A stretch of 64,000 bases of DNA from Melittangium boletus DSM 14713 (GTDB lineage: Bacteria; Myxococcota; Myxococcia; Myxococcales; Myxococcaceae), in the NCBI RefSeq assembly GCF_002305855.1, contig NZ_CP022163.1, positions 2,046,292 to 2,110,291 of the forward strand, read 5' to 3'. Made by a program: the position numbers and the translations under genes. Positions 54,429-63,055 of this stretch are shown piece by piece (within the stretch, counting starts at the first letter, position 1; the number at the start of each line of letters is the position of its first letter). Below the pieces are notes generated by a model that did no database searches, was not told the DNA's origin, and worked only from the letters and a program-made list of their open reading frames with translations.

Positions 54429-55852
54429 ATTCCCTTTCTAACGTTCTCCATTGCAAGCAAGCCGAACTCCCTCTGTGCTTCGTAGGACTGAGTGCTCAGC
54501 CATTTCCTCACCGTCAGCAGCGTTGATCTGGTGACGCCGGGGCTAATCCGCGAGTAAAAGGCGCTCACCCTGTCGTGTAGCGTCTTGTCCATTGCAACAA
54601 TGTTTTCAGTGTTATGCAGAGCTTCTCCGCCAAACCGCGTCGCGTTGCCCGGAGTCTGCTCCACAATGTGATGCCATGCCTTTCCCGGGCCCGCTGGCCC
54701 CATTGCCGACTTGAAGCCACTAAACGACCCCCACGCTCTGTGTCCGTTGGGAAGGAGCTTTCCCCGACTCGGCGCAGGATTCCCAGCACCAATGCCTCTG
54801 GCAACCATGGCCACGACGTGAGGCGCCAGCACCATGCGGATCGTCCCCTCGGGCACAGAGACAATCACGCGCTCGGCTCCAGTCGCCATTTCCAGCAGGC
54901 TCAAGCCGGTATTGGCTGCGACCCGCTCCGACACTTGTGCGAATCCGGGGAGCTTTGGGGCCTTGGATGCAAGGGCCACCGTTTCACCGATCGCGGCCGT
55001 CCCCACGATGACGAGAATCCGCACACTGTTGGGACCGATGACACGTCCAAAACGCTCGCCAATCTCGCGCAACTCCGCAAAGGTAGAAGCCCGGGGCGCA
55101 TCCTCGTAAAGCTGCGCATAGGCGCGCAGCAAATCAAAGAATTCGTAACCGAGATAGCCCCACAGGGCGGCACTAAACACCAGGGCCGCGCCTTTTGTTA
55201 TCGGCTCGGGAACTGGCGCTAACAGCAGCGCCATATAAGCCGTGATGCTAATGCTGAGCATCGCAAGCATTTGTGTGGGATTGAGCATGGCCCGCACCTC
55301 CGCGTTTACTCCTTCCAGGGCTGGCCCCACCGCCAATGCGAGCGCGAGGCTTCGCTTGTCTTCATCCTGGAAGCGGGGCCCGTCCTCAAACAGTGCCAAG
55401 CAATCCCCAGGAGTGCCGCACTGCTCGCAAAAATGCCCATAGGAGCCCGCCAGATCTGATTGCCACGCTTCGCCACTCAAGGACGCGGAAGCCAACGCCA
55501 GCCTACGGCCGACATACAACGGGGAGCGGGACGCGGCCACCCGCAGCGGCATGGCAAGCCAAAGGCTTGCCATGGCTGCCGAAAACTCGGCGTCACTCAC
55601 ATGCACTGGTGCGAAGTCCGTTGGCAGCTTCGTAAAGAAAGCCTCTCCCTGCCCTCCGGACCCAGCTTCCGACCTCGGGGTCCCCGTTTTGGGCGAGTCG
55701 TATCCCTGGGACGGATGGTTCCGGTGAGCCGTGCCCATGGGGGTTCTTGTGGCGCACGCCGTCACCAGCATCAACGCAGTCAGCACCAGCGCCCCCACGC
55801 GCAACGGCCGCCGTGTGCCCACGGGGCGAGTACCGACAGAGTGCTTAGACAT
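54419..55852 (-). CDS. SitA-like lipoprotein polymorphic toxin with C-terminal HNH/AHH-like nuclease
   Basis: 477-aa lipoprotein. The signal peptide ends in the lipobox LVTAC with Cys near residue 34, so it should be lipidated, as needed for SitA toxins that move between myxobacterial cells by outer-membrane exchange. A conserved middle region (about 190-360, ALNPTQ-like AMLNPTQMLAML, a hydrophobic stretch, AELREIGERFGRVIGPNSVR) matches a trunk shared by myxobacterial polymorphic toxins. The C-terminus carries WHHIVEQ and HNTENIVAMDKTLHD, an AHH/HNH-type histidine-rich nuclease pattern. ATG at 55852 has GAGAGG eight bases upstream. Kin-discrimination role and OME delivery are family-based inference. 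Confidence 0.7.
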   Translation of the reverse strand: MSKHSVGTRPVGTRRPLRVGALVLTALMLVTACATRTPMGTAHRNHPSQGYDSPKTGTPRSEAGSGGQGEAFFTKLPTDFAPVHVSDAEFSAAMASLWLAMPLRVAASRSPLYVGRRLALASASLSGEAWQSDLAGSYGHFCEQCGTPGDCLALFEDGPRFQDEDKRSLALALAVGPALEGVNAEVRAMLNPTQMLAMLSISITAYMALLLAPVPEPITKGAALVFSAALWGYLGYEFFDLLRAYAQLYEDAPRASTFAELREIGERFGRVIGPNSVRILVIVGTAAIGETVALASKAPKLPGFAQVSERVAANTGLSLLEMATGAERVIVSVPEGTIRMVLAPHVVAMVARGIGAGNPAPSRGKLLPNGHRAWGSFSGFKSAMGPAGPGKAWHHIVEQTPGNATRFGGEALHNTENIVAMDKTLHDRVSAFYSRISPGVTRSTLLTVRKWLSTQSYEAQREFGLLAMENVRKGIWR

Positions 55853-56013
55853 TGCCGCACCTCTCTGGGCGAGCTGCCCGAGTTGGAAGCCAAACCCGCT
55901 GATTACAGAAACCGGCTGACCGCCACGTCAAGCCGTCGGGTCTGGTGAGGCGCCGAAGACCCATCGGATAGGTTGTGCTTCCCTCGGGTCACACGACACG
56001 ACAGCACTCCGCC

Positions 56014-56972
56014 TCACTCGTGCTCGCCTCCTTGCTCTACAGGCGGGAATGTGACGTTTCCGAGGATGATGGTGCGCGGCCCGGCCGACTCCCAGAGCTT
56101 GAGGAAGCAAGGGCAGCCGAGTTGCGCGGCCTTCCCTTCAATGCCCACCACGACGTCACCGGCCCCATTCGCGGGAATGGGCTCCGGTTGCCACCGGGCA
56201 AGTTCCACCTCTTCCCCCGTCGAGTCCACCAGCGCCGCCCCCGCCAGCGTCCAGGACTCAGCGCCGGGATTCTTGAGGCGCAGCCTCACAGCCTCGCTCA
56301 CTGGGCGGGTCTCTCCCGTGAGCGTGAACTGTAGCTCGTGGCTTCACGGAGCCACAGCGCGTTGGCCTGCCGCTCCTTGAGCAACCCTTTAAGCTCCTTC
56401 AACGCCACGACCCCGGCCCGCTCCAACCATGCCGATCCCATGAGCCCGCCCGGCGCCTCATGCTCGGCCAGAAGCCGCGCCTTGTCTTCCTGGCATTGCC
56501 GCGCCTCGGCCCGTGCTTCGTCCCTCTCTTTCTTAAGCACGTCCGGCGGGCGCGGCTGGCGATACACCTCCACCCGCCGCGTTCCCCTTGCCGCATGGCC
56601 CACGAGCCAAAAGCTCGCGCTCGTCGGGAGGGTGCCATCCGCGAAGCGCACCGTTACCCGGACCCGTTCCCCCGGCAGATAGTCCCCCTTGGGAATGACG
56701 GTGGTACTCAGGCTCTCCTTGCCCTGCGACCAATCGACAAGGCGACCCTCCGGTTGAAATTCGACTGCTCCCACGGCGACACGCGAATCGAAGAAGAACG
56801 TCGTCGGCTCGTCCGCGCTCACGCACACGTCCGACGCTCTCTCGGGAGACTCCACCGACAAGTCAAACCGGGCGGTTGCGGCGCAATGGGAGACGGGGGG
56901 CAGCTCTTCGGCTTTCACGACACCAGCGAGGAGGGAAACCACCAGGACGGCACCAGGATACGAATGCAGCAC
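56014..56972 (-). pseudogene. DUF2381-family gene with a frameshift near 56330
   Basis: The 5' part, from GTG 56972 (GGAGG ten bases upstream), has a signal peptide and the DUF2381 core (CVSADEPTTFFFDS, GERVRVTVRFADG, LVGHAARGTRRVEVYR), then runs to a TGA at 56298 (SYSSRSRERPAQ). The family's final domain continues in another frame (SEAVRLRLKNPGAESWTL ... IILGNVTFP) to 56014. The shift lies near 56325-56345; one missing base restores a single protein. A GTG at 56301 overlapping the TGA could express the distal part alone, but the broken order is the simpler reading. Confidence 0.6.
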
Positions 56973-57003
56973 GAAATCTCAACCTCCAAAAGAACGGCGC
57001 TAC

Positions 57004-57604
57004 TCAGGGCTGCCCGGCGGGCGGAAAGAGAAGAACGCGCGTGGCTATCTTGGCGTTGCCGGGCTTGCTTCCGGGGGCGAGGCAGGTGCCCAACCCGCGG
57101 GGGCAATTATATTCCTTGCCTTGTTCGTCCATGAAGGGCGTAACGGTTTTCAGGTAGGTTACCAGACACACGGGAACGGTTTCCTTGCCTGGAATCTGCG
57201 CGCGGTTGAACGTGCCGAAGAGGCGACCTTCTCCAAGCTGCCACGTTCCAAGAAGCAGGGTGCCATCAAGTAAATCCCCCCGCGCCACCGAAGACACCGA
57301 TCTGGAGGGTCGCGGGACCATCGGTCACCCGGGCCAGTTCTCCGGGTTCTCCCTTGAACCCCACCACCGTGGCCGTGTCTTCTCGAGTATCAAGGTCGAA
57401 CCTCTTATGTGTCTCCCGCCAACCCTCGGGGCAGGTGATTGCCGGAGGGCCGGGGCGCACCTGGGGAGTGCTACGGGTGCAACCCTCCACCAGGGTACAG
57501 CCTGCGATGGCGGCAGCAGCCACGGTCACGGGCTTCACCGGCAGGCGGAGCCCTGTGCGTTGCGTCTGAGTCTCATTCTTCTTCGTCTGAGGCGTGCGAG
57601 GCAT
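57004..57604 (-). pseudogene. DUF2381-partner hypothetical gene with a one-base insertion in a G6 tract
   Basis: Two overlapping frames join across a run of six G (minus strand) around 57283-57290. The 5' frame (ATG 57604) gives a lipoprotein-like start (VTVAAAAIAGCTLVEGC) and LQIGVFGGAG, then a stop; the 3' frame continues GDLLDGTLLLGTWQLGEGRLFG through to 57004. Removing one G from the tract restores an uninterrupted protein. It sits directly upstream of the DUF2381 gene. Homopolymer error or a phase-variable tract cannot be told apart. Confidence 0.55.
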
Positions 57605-57735
57605 GGCGTTGGCGTTCAGCGCGGGAGATGGATCCCCCAAGGGCACCGCGCTTTCTCCGAGAGAAGATTCCAGCGGCTTCGAGGCGGGCGCCACTTCATG
57701 ACCGGTCACGATTCCCCCGGCCAAGCCAGGAGTAG

Positions 57736-58809
57736 GTGCGAGAGTTGTTGCGGTTGAGGTTCGAGGCAGGGCTGTCGACGCGAGCGATCGCGGCGAGCCT
57801 GAATGTCGGCAACGGCACGGTGTGCGACTACCTGGGGCGAGCACGGGTAGCGAAGCTGCAGTGGCCGCTGCCGCTGGAGTTGGATGACGACAGTGCGCTG
57901 ACGGCGCTACTATTCCCCGGAGACAGCAAGGCCACGGCGGAGCGCCCGGAGCCGGACTGGGCGCGCATCCACGCGGAGTTCAAGAAGAAGGGAGTGACGA
58001 AGCAGTTGCTGTGGCAGGAGTACCTGGAGGAGCACCCGGGCGGCTACCAGTACAGCCGCTTCTGCGAGCGCTACGGCCGGTGGCTGCAAAGCGCGAGCGT
58101 CACCATGAGGCAGGAGCACCGCGCGGGCGAGAAGCGCTTCGTGGACTTCAGCGGGGATGGGGTGCGGGTGGTGGACGGCGTCACGGGAGAGGAGCGCGTG
58201 GCGAAGCTCTTCGTGGCGGTGCTGGGAGCCAGCAACCTCACCTACGTGGAGCCAGTCTTCAGCGAGGACATGGCCACGTGGGTGGGCTGCCATGTGCGTG
58301 CCTTCGCGTACTTCGGCGGAGTCACGGAGCTGGTGGTGCCGGACAACCTCAAGGCGGGAGTGACGCGGGCGCACCGGTACGAGCCGGACACCAATCCCAC
58401 GTACGCGGACCTGGCGCGGCACTACGGCTTCGCGATTCTCCCAGCGCGACCGCGGCGGCCGCGGGACAAGGCCAAGGTGGAAGTGGGCGTGCTGCTGGCC
58501 GAGCGGTGGATTCTGGCGGCGCTACGCCACCGTCACGCAGGTGCGGAGGAGGCGAACGAGGCGCCCCAGGCAGCGGCCAGCAAGGAACTGCTGAAGGAGA
58601 GGACGCCGCGAGTGAATGGGGCCGAGCTGCTCAGAAGGACGTTCGACTCGGACATGTTCGCCTGCGTGAGAGGTGGAGGCAGGCGATGGGTTTTGGCGGA
58701 CGTGACTGCAGCCGGTGGGGTACGCGCCATTCTGGAGCACCTGGGGCTGCCGACGTCGAGGGCGAGCCTGGCTCAAGCCCAGGGGCCCGCCCAGCGCGCG
58801 GAGTGTTGA
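57736..58809 (+). pseudogene. IS21 IstA transposase fused to an IS91-type transposase C-terminus
   Basis: The first 270 residues are IstA of IS21: HTH STRAIAASLNVGNGTVCDYL, DDE catalytic residues in KRFVDFSGD, VVPDNLKAG and AKVEVGVLLAERW (the Glu). After WILAALRHR the normal IstA C-terminus is missing; from about residue 290 the text instead matches the C-terminal tail of IS91-type transposases (ELLRRTFDSDMFACVRGGGRRWVLADVTAAGGVRAILEHLGLP). The CxxC zinc knuckle of the latter is damaged (CVRGGG). GTG 57736 follows an in-frame TAG. No istB is present. A recombination relic, so not active. Confidence 0.7.
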
Positions 58810-59270
58810 GCCCCAAGCCCTCACGCTGCCCCACAAGCCCACGCCCCTTGCCGCCGCCCCCTGCTGGGTGGGCCGCTTGGGCCGACGTGTGCATGAAGAG
58901 GGCTGCACCGCCTCTCCACCGGCCCGGCGCACAGCCCTGGCGGCCCCCCCTCCGCGGCCTTCCTCTCCCCCTCCGCTCCCTCCACAGGGCCCTCCTCCCG
59001 CCTATACTCTGACGCCCAACGCTCTGGCGACCTGGGCGGCACTCTGTCCCTGGGCCGACAGCAGCAAGTCGGTCGTCCGTAGCGCCACCTCTCGTCGGCC
59101 GCCACGGTGCACCAACCCCTCCAGCCAGCGCCGCTCCCCCAGCGGTCAGCTGCACCACTCGCTCGGGCTTTTGGCGGCGTCCACTGCTCACCTCCCCAGC
59201 CTACCCCCGAACGGAATTACTTCGTTTGGCTTAGGCCCCACCGCGAATGGCCGCTCTTGATGGGAAGCGG
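58810..59270. other. Gene-free stretch, mostly the IS91-type 3' end
   Basis: 461 bases between the transposase chimera and the TetR gene. It holds the first copy of the 125-base repeat (58885-59009) and otherwise shows only a GC-rich low-complexity run; no gene is supported. Confidence 0.5.
58885..59009 (+). repeat. Direct repeat copy 1 (IS91-type 3'-end-like)
   Basis: 125 bases from ACGTGTGC to CCTATACTC, nearly identical to 62788-62921 (the second copy has a ten-base insertion). It lies just downstream of the IS91-type transposase tail. It precedes the TetR-pirin-NmrA-SDR cassette in the same orientation. Confidence 0.8.
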
Positions 59271-59870
59271 CTATTCGAGCGTGTCGCCAATGCCGTTCCA
59301 GAGTAATTCGACGAAGCGCTCGACGTAATGCTGGCTGGCGGCTGCGCTCGTGGAGTGGCCGCACACCCGCGCGGTGAACGCCCAGCCGTGGAGCGCGCCA
59401 AGGATCGTCGATGCGAGCGTGTCGATGTCGCACTTCGAGAGGCGGTGCTCGTCCTGCGCTCGCCGCAGCCAGCCGACGAGCGCTCGGTACGCCTGCTCCG
59501 GTGCCGACTCGCCCTTGCGCTCGCGGTAGGCCTTCTTGGGATCGATGCCTGCGGCCTGCAGGATGCCGAGCCCTGCCTGCAGGTCCTGGAAATATGCGGA
59601 CATCACCTTCGCGTGCTCGACGAGCTGCTCGCGGATCGGGCGCGCGTCCGGCCCGGCGTCAAGCGCCGCCACCCAGTCGATCTCCTTGGGAGGACCGAGC
59701 GCGGCGAGCATCAGCCCCTCCTTGGAGCCAAAGCGGTTGAAGAGCGTTGTGTGGCTCACGCCCAGCTCGCTCGCGATGTCGGCCGCCGAGACACCCGCAC
59801 CGCGCTGGAGGAAGCAGCGTCGCGCCGCGACGACGATCTGCTCGTCCGTGACTTCTCTAGGTCTTCCCAT
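59271..59870 (-). CDS. TetR-family transcriptional repressor
   Basis: 199-aa repressor. DNA-binding HTH near residues 25-50 with SAADIASELGVSHTTLFNRFGSKEGL; the ligand-binding half is all-helical with a Trp/His-rich C-terminus. ATG at 59870; the long frame upstream is antisense to the divergent operon. Divergent from pirin-NmrA-SDR with a palindrome in between, so it probably represses that operon and itself. Confidence 0.88.
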   Translation of the reverse strand: MGRPREVTDEQIVVAARRCFLQRGAGVSAADIASELGVSHTTLFNRFGSKEGLMLAALGPPKEIDWVAALDAGPDARPIREQLVEHAKVMSAYFQDLQAGLGILQAAGIDPKKAYRERKGESAPEQAYRALVGWLRRAQDEHRLSKCDIDTLASTILGALHGWAFTARVCGHSTSAAASQHYVERFVELLWNGIGDTLE

Positions 59871-59886
59871 GACATCACTCTCGCAC

Positions 59887-59929
59887 TTGACAGCCCACGC
59901 GGTTCTATTTATTTCTTTCCAGAAAGAAA
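59887..59929 (+). promoter_or_regulatory. Promoter (TTGACA/TTATTT) overlapped by a TetR operator palindrome
   Basis: TTGACA at 59887-59892 and TTATTT at 59909-59914 are 16 bases apart, a good sigma-70-type promoter for the plus-strand operon. A perfect 8-base-arm palindrome TTTCTTTC-CA-GAAAGAAA at 59912-59929 covers the -10 and start region, where a bound TetR dimer would block transcription. Confidence 0.6.
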
Positions 59930-59954
59930 CCAGCCCATTCGGAAGATGAGCACT

Positions 59955-60812
59955 ATGACGATCTACCGCAACATCGCCAGCATTGGCGGCGCAAGGAAAC
60001 GTCCGGGCTCGTACGAGTTCAGCGCGGCAAATGTATCGTCGGGCTCGGTCGGACGCGACATCGACCCCGTCATCACCATTGACCACTTCCACATCCGCGC
60101 GCCGATGTTCGCGCCGCACCCGCACGCCGGCTTCTCGGCGGTGACCTACCTCTTCGAAGACGGAGAGGGCGAGTTCATCAACCGCGACAGCCTGGGCGAC
60201 CGGGTCGTGGCCCGCCCGGGTGCCGTCATCTGGACCGTGACCGGCAGCGGGGTGCTGCACGAGGAGTACCCCGCGACACGCGGGAAGCTCTCGCACGGGC
60301 TGCAGATCTTCGTGAATCTGCCCGCAGCCGAGAAGCTGCTGCGACCGCGCCTCTTGTTCGTCGACGGGCCCGACGTTCCCGTGCGCGAACTCCCGGGCGC
60401 TCGCCTGCGCGTGGCCGCTGGCACCTCCGGCGACGTCCACTCCAAGCTTGAGGCGCCGGGCGACATCACGCTGCTCGACGTGAAGCTCGAGCCTGACGCG
60501 GTATTCGAGGAGGCGTTTCCGGCTGACCGTAGCGTGCTCGCATACGTCATCAAGGGAAGCACGCTCGTCGGCAACGAGGGTCGTCAGCTCGGCACGCTCG
60601 AAGTGGCCAGCTTTGCTGACGTCGAGGGCGCGGTGCTGCTGCGCGCGACGTCGGAGGGCGCGCAGGTCGTACTGATCGCGGGACGCCCTCTTCGCGAGCC
60701 GCTCGTCTCGCACGGCCCGTTCGTCATGAACACCGAGCAGCAGCTCGCCTCCGCGATCGAGCGCTATCGCGCGGGCGGTATGGGCGCGCTTGCGTCCGAA
60801 AACGACACCTGA
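59955..60812 (+). CDS. Pirin family protein
   Basis: 285-aa bicupin. The N-terminal cupin carries the metal-site motifs APHPHAGFSAVTYLF and NRDSLGDR with EEYP as the fourth ligand; the C-terminal cupin lacks a full ligand set, as usual. Bacterial pirins can act as quercetin 2,3-dioxygenases or redox sensors. ATG 59955 (MTIYRN) is preferred: GGAAGA lies eight bases upstream, whereas ATG 59946 has it at zero spacing. First gene of a three-gene operon. Confidence 0.85.
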   Translation: MTIYRNIASIGGARKRPGSYEFSAANVSSGSVGRDIDPVITIDHFHIRAPMFAPHPHAGFSAVTYLFEDGEGEFINRDSLGDRVVARPGAVIWTVTGSGVLHEEYPATRGKLSHGLQIFVNLPAAEKLLRPRLLFVDGPDVPVRELPGARLRVAAGTSGDVHSKLEAPGDITLLDVKLEPDAVFEEAFPADRSVLAYVIKGSTLVGNEGRQLGTLEVASFADVEGAVLLRATSEGAQVVLIAGRPLREPLVSHGPFVMNTEQQLASAIERYRAGGMGALASENDT

Positions 60813-60824
60813 CCGAGGACGACA

Positions 60825-61736
60825 ATGACCAAGAGGACCATCGCACTGGTGGGCAGCACCGGCCACCTGGGAACCCTGATCGCCAACGCGCTGCTGGAGA
60901 AGCCCGACGTGCAGCTCCGGCTGCTCGTGCGCGCGGCCAGCCGCGCCAAGGTCGCCGAGCTCGAGAGGCGAGGCGCGGAGATCATCGAGGGCGCGCTCGG
61001 GCCCGAAGATGGCGCGGCGCTCGCGACGCTCTGCAAGGGCGCGTACGCCGTCGTTTCCGCAGTACAGGGTGGCCCCGACGTCATTATTGAAGGGCAAAGG
61101 CGGCTTCTGCACGCGGCGCGACACGCCGGCGTGCGGCGCTTCATTCCCTCGGACTACGCGCTCGACCTGTTCAAGGTGAAGCCCGGCAACATCGTGACCT
61201 CCGAGATGCGCCGACAGTTCGCGCTCATCGAAGAGGCCGAGCGCGGCGACGTCGAGGTGGTTCACGTGCTCAACGGCGGCTTCCTCGATCGTGGCGTCCT
61301 CTTCGGCTTCATCCGCGTGATCGATGTCGAGAAGCAGACGGCATACGTCTGGGGCGACGGCAAGCAGCCCATGGACTGGACGACCTACGAGGACACCGCC
61401 CGGTACACCGCCGAGGTCGCGGTCGACGACCGGCCGGTGCCGCGCAAGTTCGGTGTCGCCGGCAGCGTCGTCGACTTCGAGCAGCTCGTGCAGGAGTACG
61501 AGGCCGGCTCGGGCAAGAAGCTCAAGGTCGAGCGGCTCGGCTCCCTCGACGACCTCAGCACGCGCATCGCGGAGCTGCAGAAGCACAACCCACAGAACCT
61601 GCTCGCGTACCTGCCGCTCATGTACCTCCGCTCGGTCCTGAGCGGTGAAGGCAAGCTCGACGAGCTGATGAACGACCGCTACCCGTCGATCAAGCCGACC
61701 ACCGTGCGCGCCTACGTCGCGAAGGAGGGACTCTGA
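60825..61736 (+). CDS. NmrA-like/aromatic-alcohol-reductase-type NAD(P)-binding protein
   Basis: 303-aa atypical SDR. Nucleotide-binding motif GSTGHLGTLIA at the N-terminus; the active region SDYALDLFKVK replaces the usual YxxxK, as in the isoflavone-reductase/NmrA group. 12 bases after the pirin stop, with ATG 60825. Probably a reductase of an aromatic or quinone substrate (inference). Confidence 0.85.
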   Translation: MTKRTIALVGSTGHLGTLIANALLEKPDVQLRLLVRAASRAKVAELERRGAEIIEGALGPEDGAALATLCKGAYAVVSAVQGGPDVIIEGQRRLLHAARHAGVRRFIPSDYALDLFKVKPGNIVTSEMRRQFALIEEAERGDVEVVHVLNGGFLDRGVLFGFIRVIDVEKQTAYVWGDGKQPMDWTTYEDTARYTAEVAVDDRPVPRKFGVAGSVVDFEQLVQEYEAGSGKKLKVERLGSLDDLSTRIAELQKHNPQNLLAYLPLMYLRSVLSGEGKLDELMNDRYPSIKPTTVRAYVAKEGL

Positions 61737-61737
61737 C

Positions 61738-62628
61738 ATGAAGCAGGACCCGAACATCACGTGGCGGCGCGTCGACGCCGCGAGCCTTGACTTGAAGGGC
61801 TGGAAGATCGCCGTCATCGGCGGCACCGGCGGGCTCGGGCGCGCAATCACGGGCGTGCTCGTGTCTCGCGGTGCGAGCGTCACGGTCGTCGGCCAGACGT
61901 TCCGTGACAAGGGCGTGCCGGGCATCGAGTTCGTGAAGGCCGACTTGAGCCTGCTGCGCGAGGCCGAGCGGGTCGCCAAGGCGCTACCTGCCGAACAGCT
62001 CGACCTGTTGGTGTTCACCGCGGGCATCTTCGCGGCGCCGAAGCGCCAGGAGACCGCAGAGGGGCTCGAGCGCGATATCGCGGTGAGCTACCTGAATCGC
62101 CTCGTGATGCTTCGTGAGCTCGCGCCGCGTCTTGGCAAGGGGCGACCTGCTGAACGCGCGAAGCTGAAGCCGCGGGTGTTCGTGATGGGCTATCCGGGGA
62201 CGGGCCAGGCCGGCACACTCGGCGATCTCAACGCCGACAGGTCCTACAGCGCGATGACGGTGCACATGAACACCGTTGCAGGCAACGAGATGCTCGTCCT
62301 CGACGCGGCGAAGCGATACCCACACGCGACGTTCTTCGGCCTGAACCCCGGTCTCATCAAGACGAACATCCGCGACAACTTCTTCGGCAAGGACTCGTTC
62401 AAGTCGCGCTTCATGGAGACGCTGATCGGATTCTTCACGCCGAGCCCGGAGACATACGCGGCGCGCATCACGCCGCTGCTCGTCTCGCCCGACCTTGAAG
62501 GCCACAGCGGGGCGCTGTTCAACCAGAAAGGCTTCGCGATCATGCCCTCGCCAACGCTCGCGGACGGCGCGCACGTCGCCAAGTTCCTGGCGGAGTCGGA
62601 GGCGCTGGTCGCACGGGCGACGGGATGA
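61738..62628 (+). CDS. Short-chain dehydrogenase/reductase family protein
   Basis: 296-aa Rossmann protein with GGTGGLGRA at the cofactor site, LVFTAGIF for the NAG-type strand, and late GLNPGLIKTNI after the active-site helix. The canonical YxxxK pair is not obvious, so cofactor use may be atypical. Starts one base after the NmrA stop region, third gene of the TetR-controlled operon. Lies inside the second flanking repeat. Confidence 0.82.
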   Translation: MKQDPNITWRRVDAASLDLKGWKIAVIGGTGGLGRAITGVLVSRGASVTVVGQTFRDKGVPGIEFVKADLSLLREAERVAKALPAEQLDLLVFTAGIFAAPKRQETAEGLERDIAVSYLNRLVMLRELAPRLGKGRPAERAKLKPRVFVMGYPGTGQAGTLGDLNADRSYSAMTVHMNTVAGNEMLVLDAAKRYPHATFFGLNPGLIKTNIRDNFFGKDSFKSRFMETLIGFFTPSPETYAARITPLLVSPDLEGHSGALFNQKGFAIMPSPTLADGAHVAKFLAESEALVARATG

Positions 62629-62787
62629 ACGGCGAACACTACTGCGTTAGTGCCACTGCGTCAGCCTGCACCAGAAGGTGACGCCGCTGGGCCAGGCGCA
62701 AGTGGCCGACATCGCGGCCCAGGGCACGCCCGTCTTCTGGGCGAAGACGATGCCCTCAAGGGCCTTGCGGTCATCCACCGGCTTTCT
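62629..62787. other. Gap after the SDR gene
   Basis: 159 bases up to the second direct repeat. A plus-strand run (TPLGQAQVADIAAQGTPVFW) reads like a protein fragment but has no start of its own and no known family; treated as unexplained. Confidence 0.3.
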
Positions 62788-62921
62788 ACGTGTGCCTGAA
62801 GAGGGCTGCACCGCCTCTCCACCGGCCCGGCGCACAGCCCTGGCGGCCCCCCTCCGCGGCCTTCCCCTCCCCCTCCGCTCCCTCCCTCACCCTCCACAGG
62901 GCCCTCCTCCCGCCTATACTC
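62788..62921 (+). repeat. Direct repeat copy 2 (IS91-type 3'-end-like)
   Basis: 134 bases matching 58885-59009 in the same orientation, from ACGTGTGC to the CCTATACTC end, with a ten-base insertion near 62885. It closes the TetR-pirin-NmrA-SDR cassette on the right. Confidence 0.8.
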
Positions 62922-62923
62922 GG

Positions 62924-62944
62924 GATTTGGTCCAAATTTGGTCC
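62924..62944 (+). repeat. Paired TTTGGTCC motifs (right), candidate arm-type sites
   Basis: TTTGGTCC at 62926-62933 and 62937-62944, again 11 bases apart, 18 of 21 bases matching the left pair (53838-53858); a third copy is at 62957-62964. Confidence 0.5.
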
Positions 62945-63028
62945 GACAAGAACCGATTTGGTCCCCTGATGCGAGCCGTGCCTCCTTTTTAGGAGTGGGT
63001 TCGACTCAAGGCGGCGGGCAACCTCTAG

Positions 63029-63055
63029 TGGAAGCGGCGGGAATCGAACCCGTGA
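63029..63055 (-). repeat. tRNA-like 3'-end fragment, candidate att core (right)
   Basis: 24 of 27 bases match the left fragment at 53712-53738 in direct orientation. The outer side of the T-stem is mismatched, as in a recombined junction, and no complete tRNA follows. Confidence 0.6.

Noticed and set aside
56014..56301. A separate small gene starting at GTG 56301
   Set aside because: Its text is the C-terminal domain of the DUF2381 family; a frameshift is the simpler explanation, though coupled translation is not excluded.
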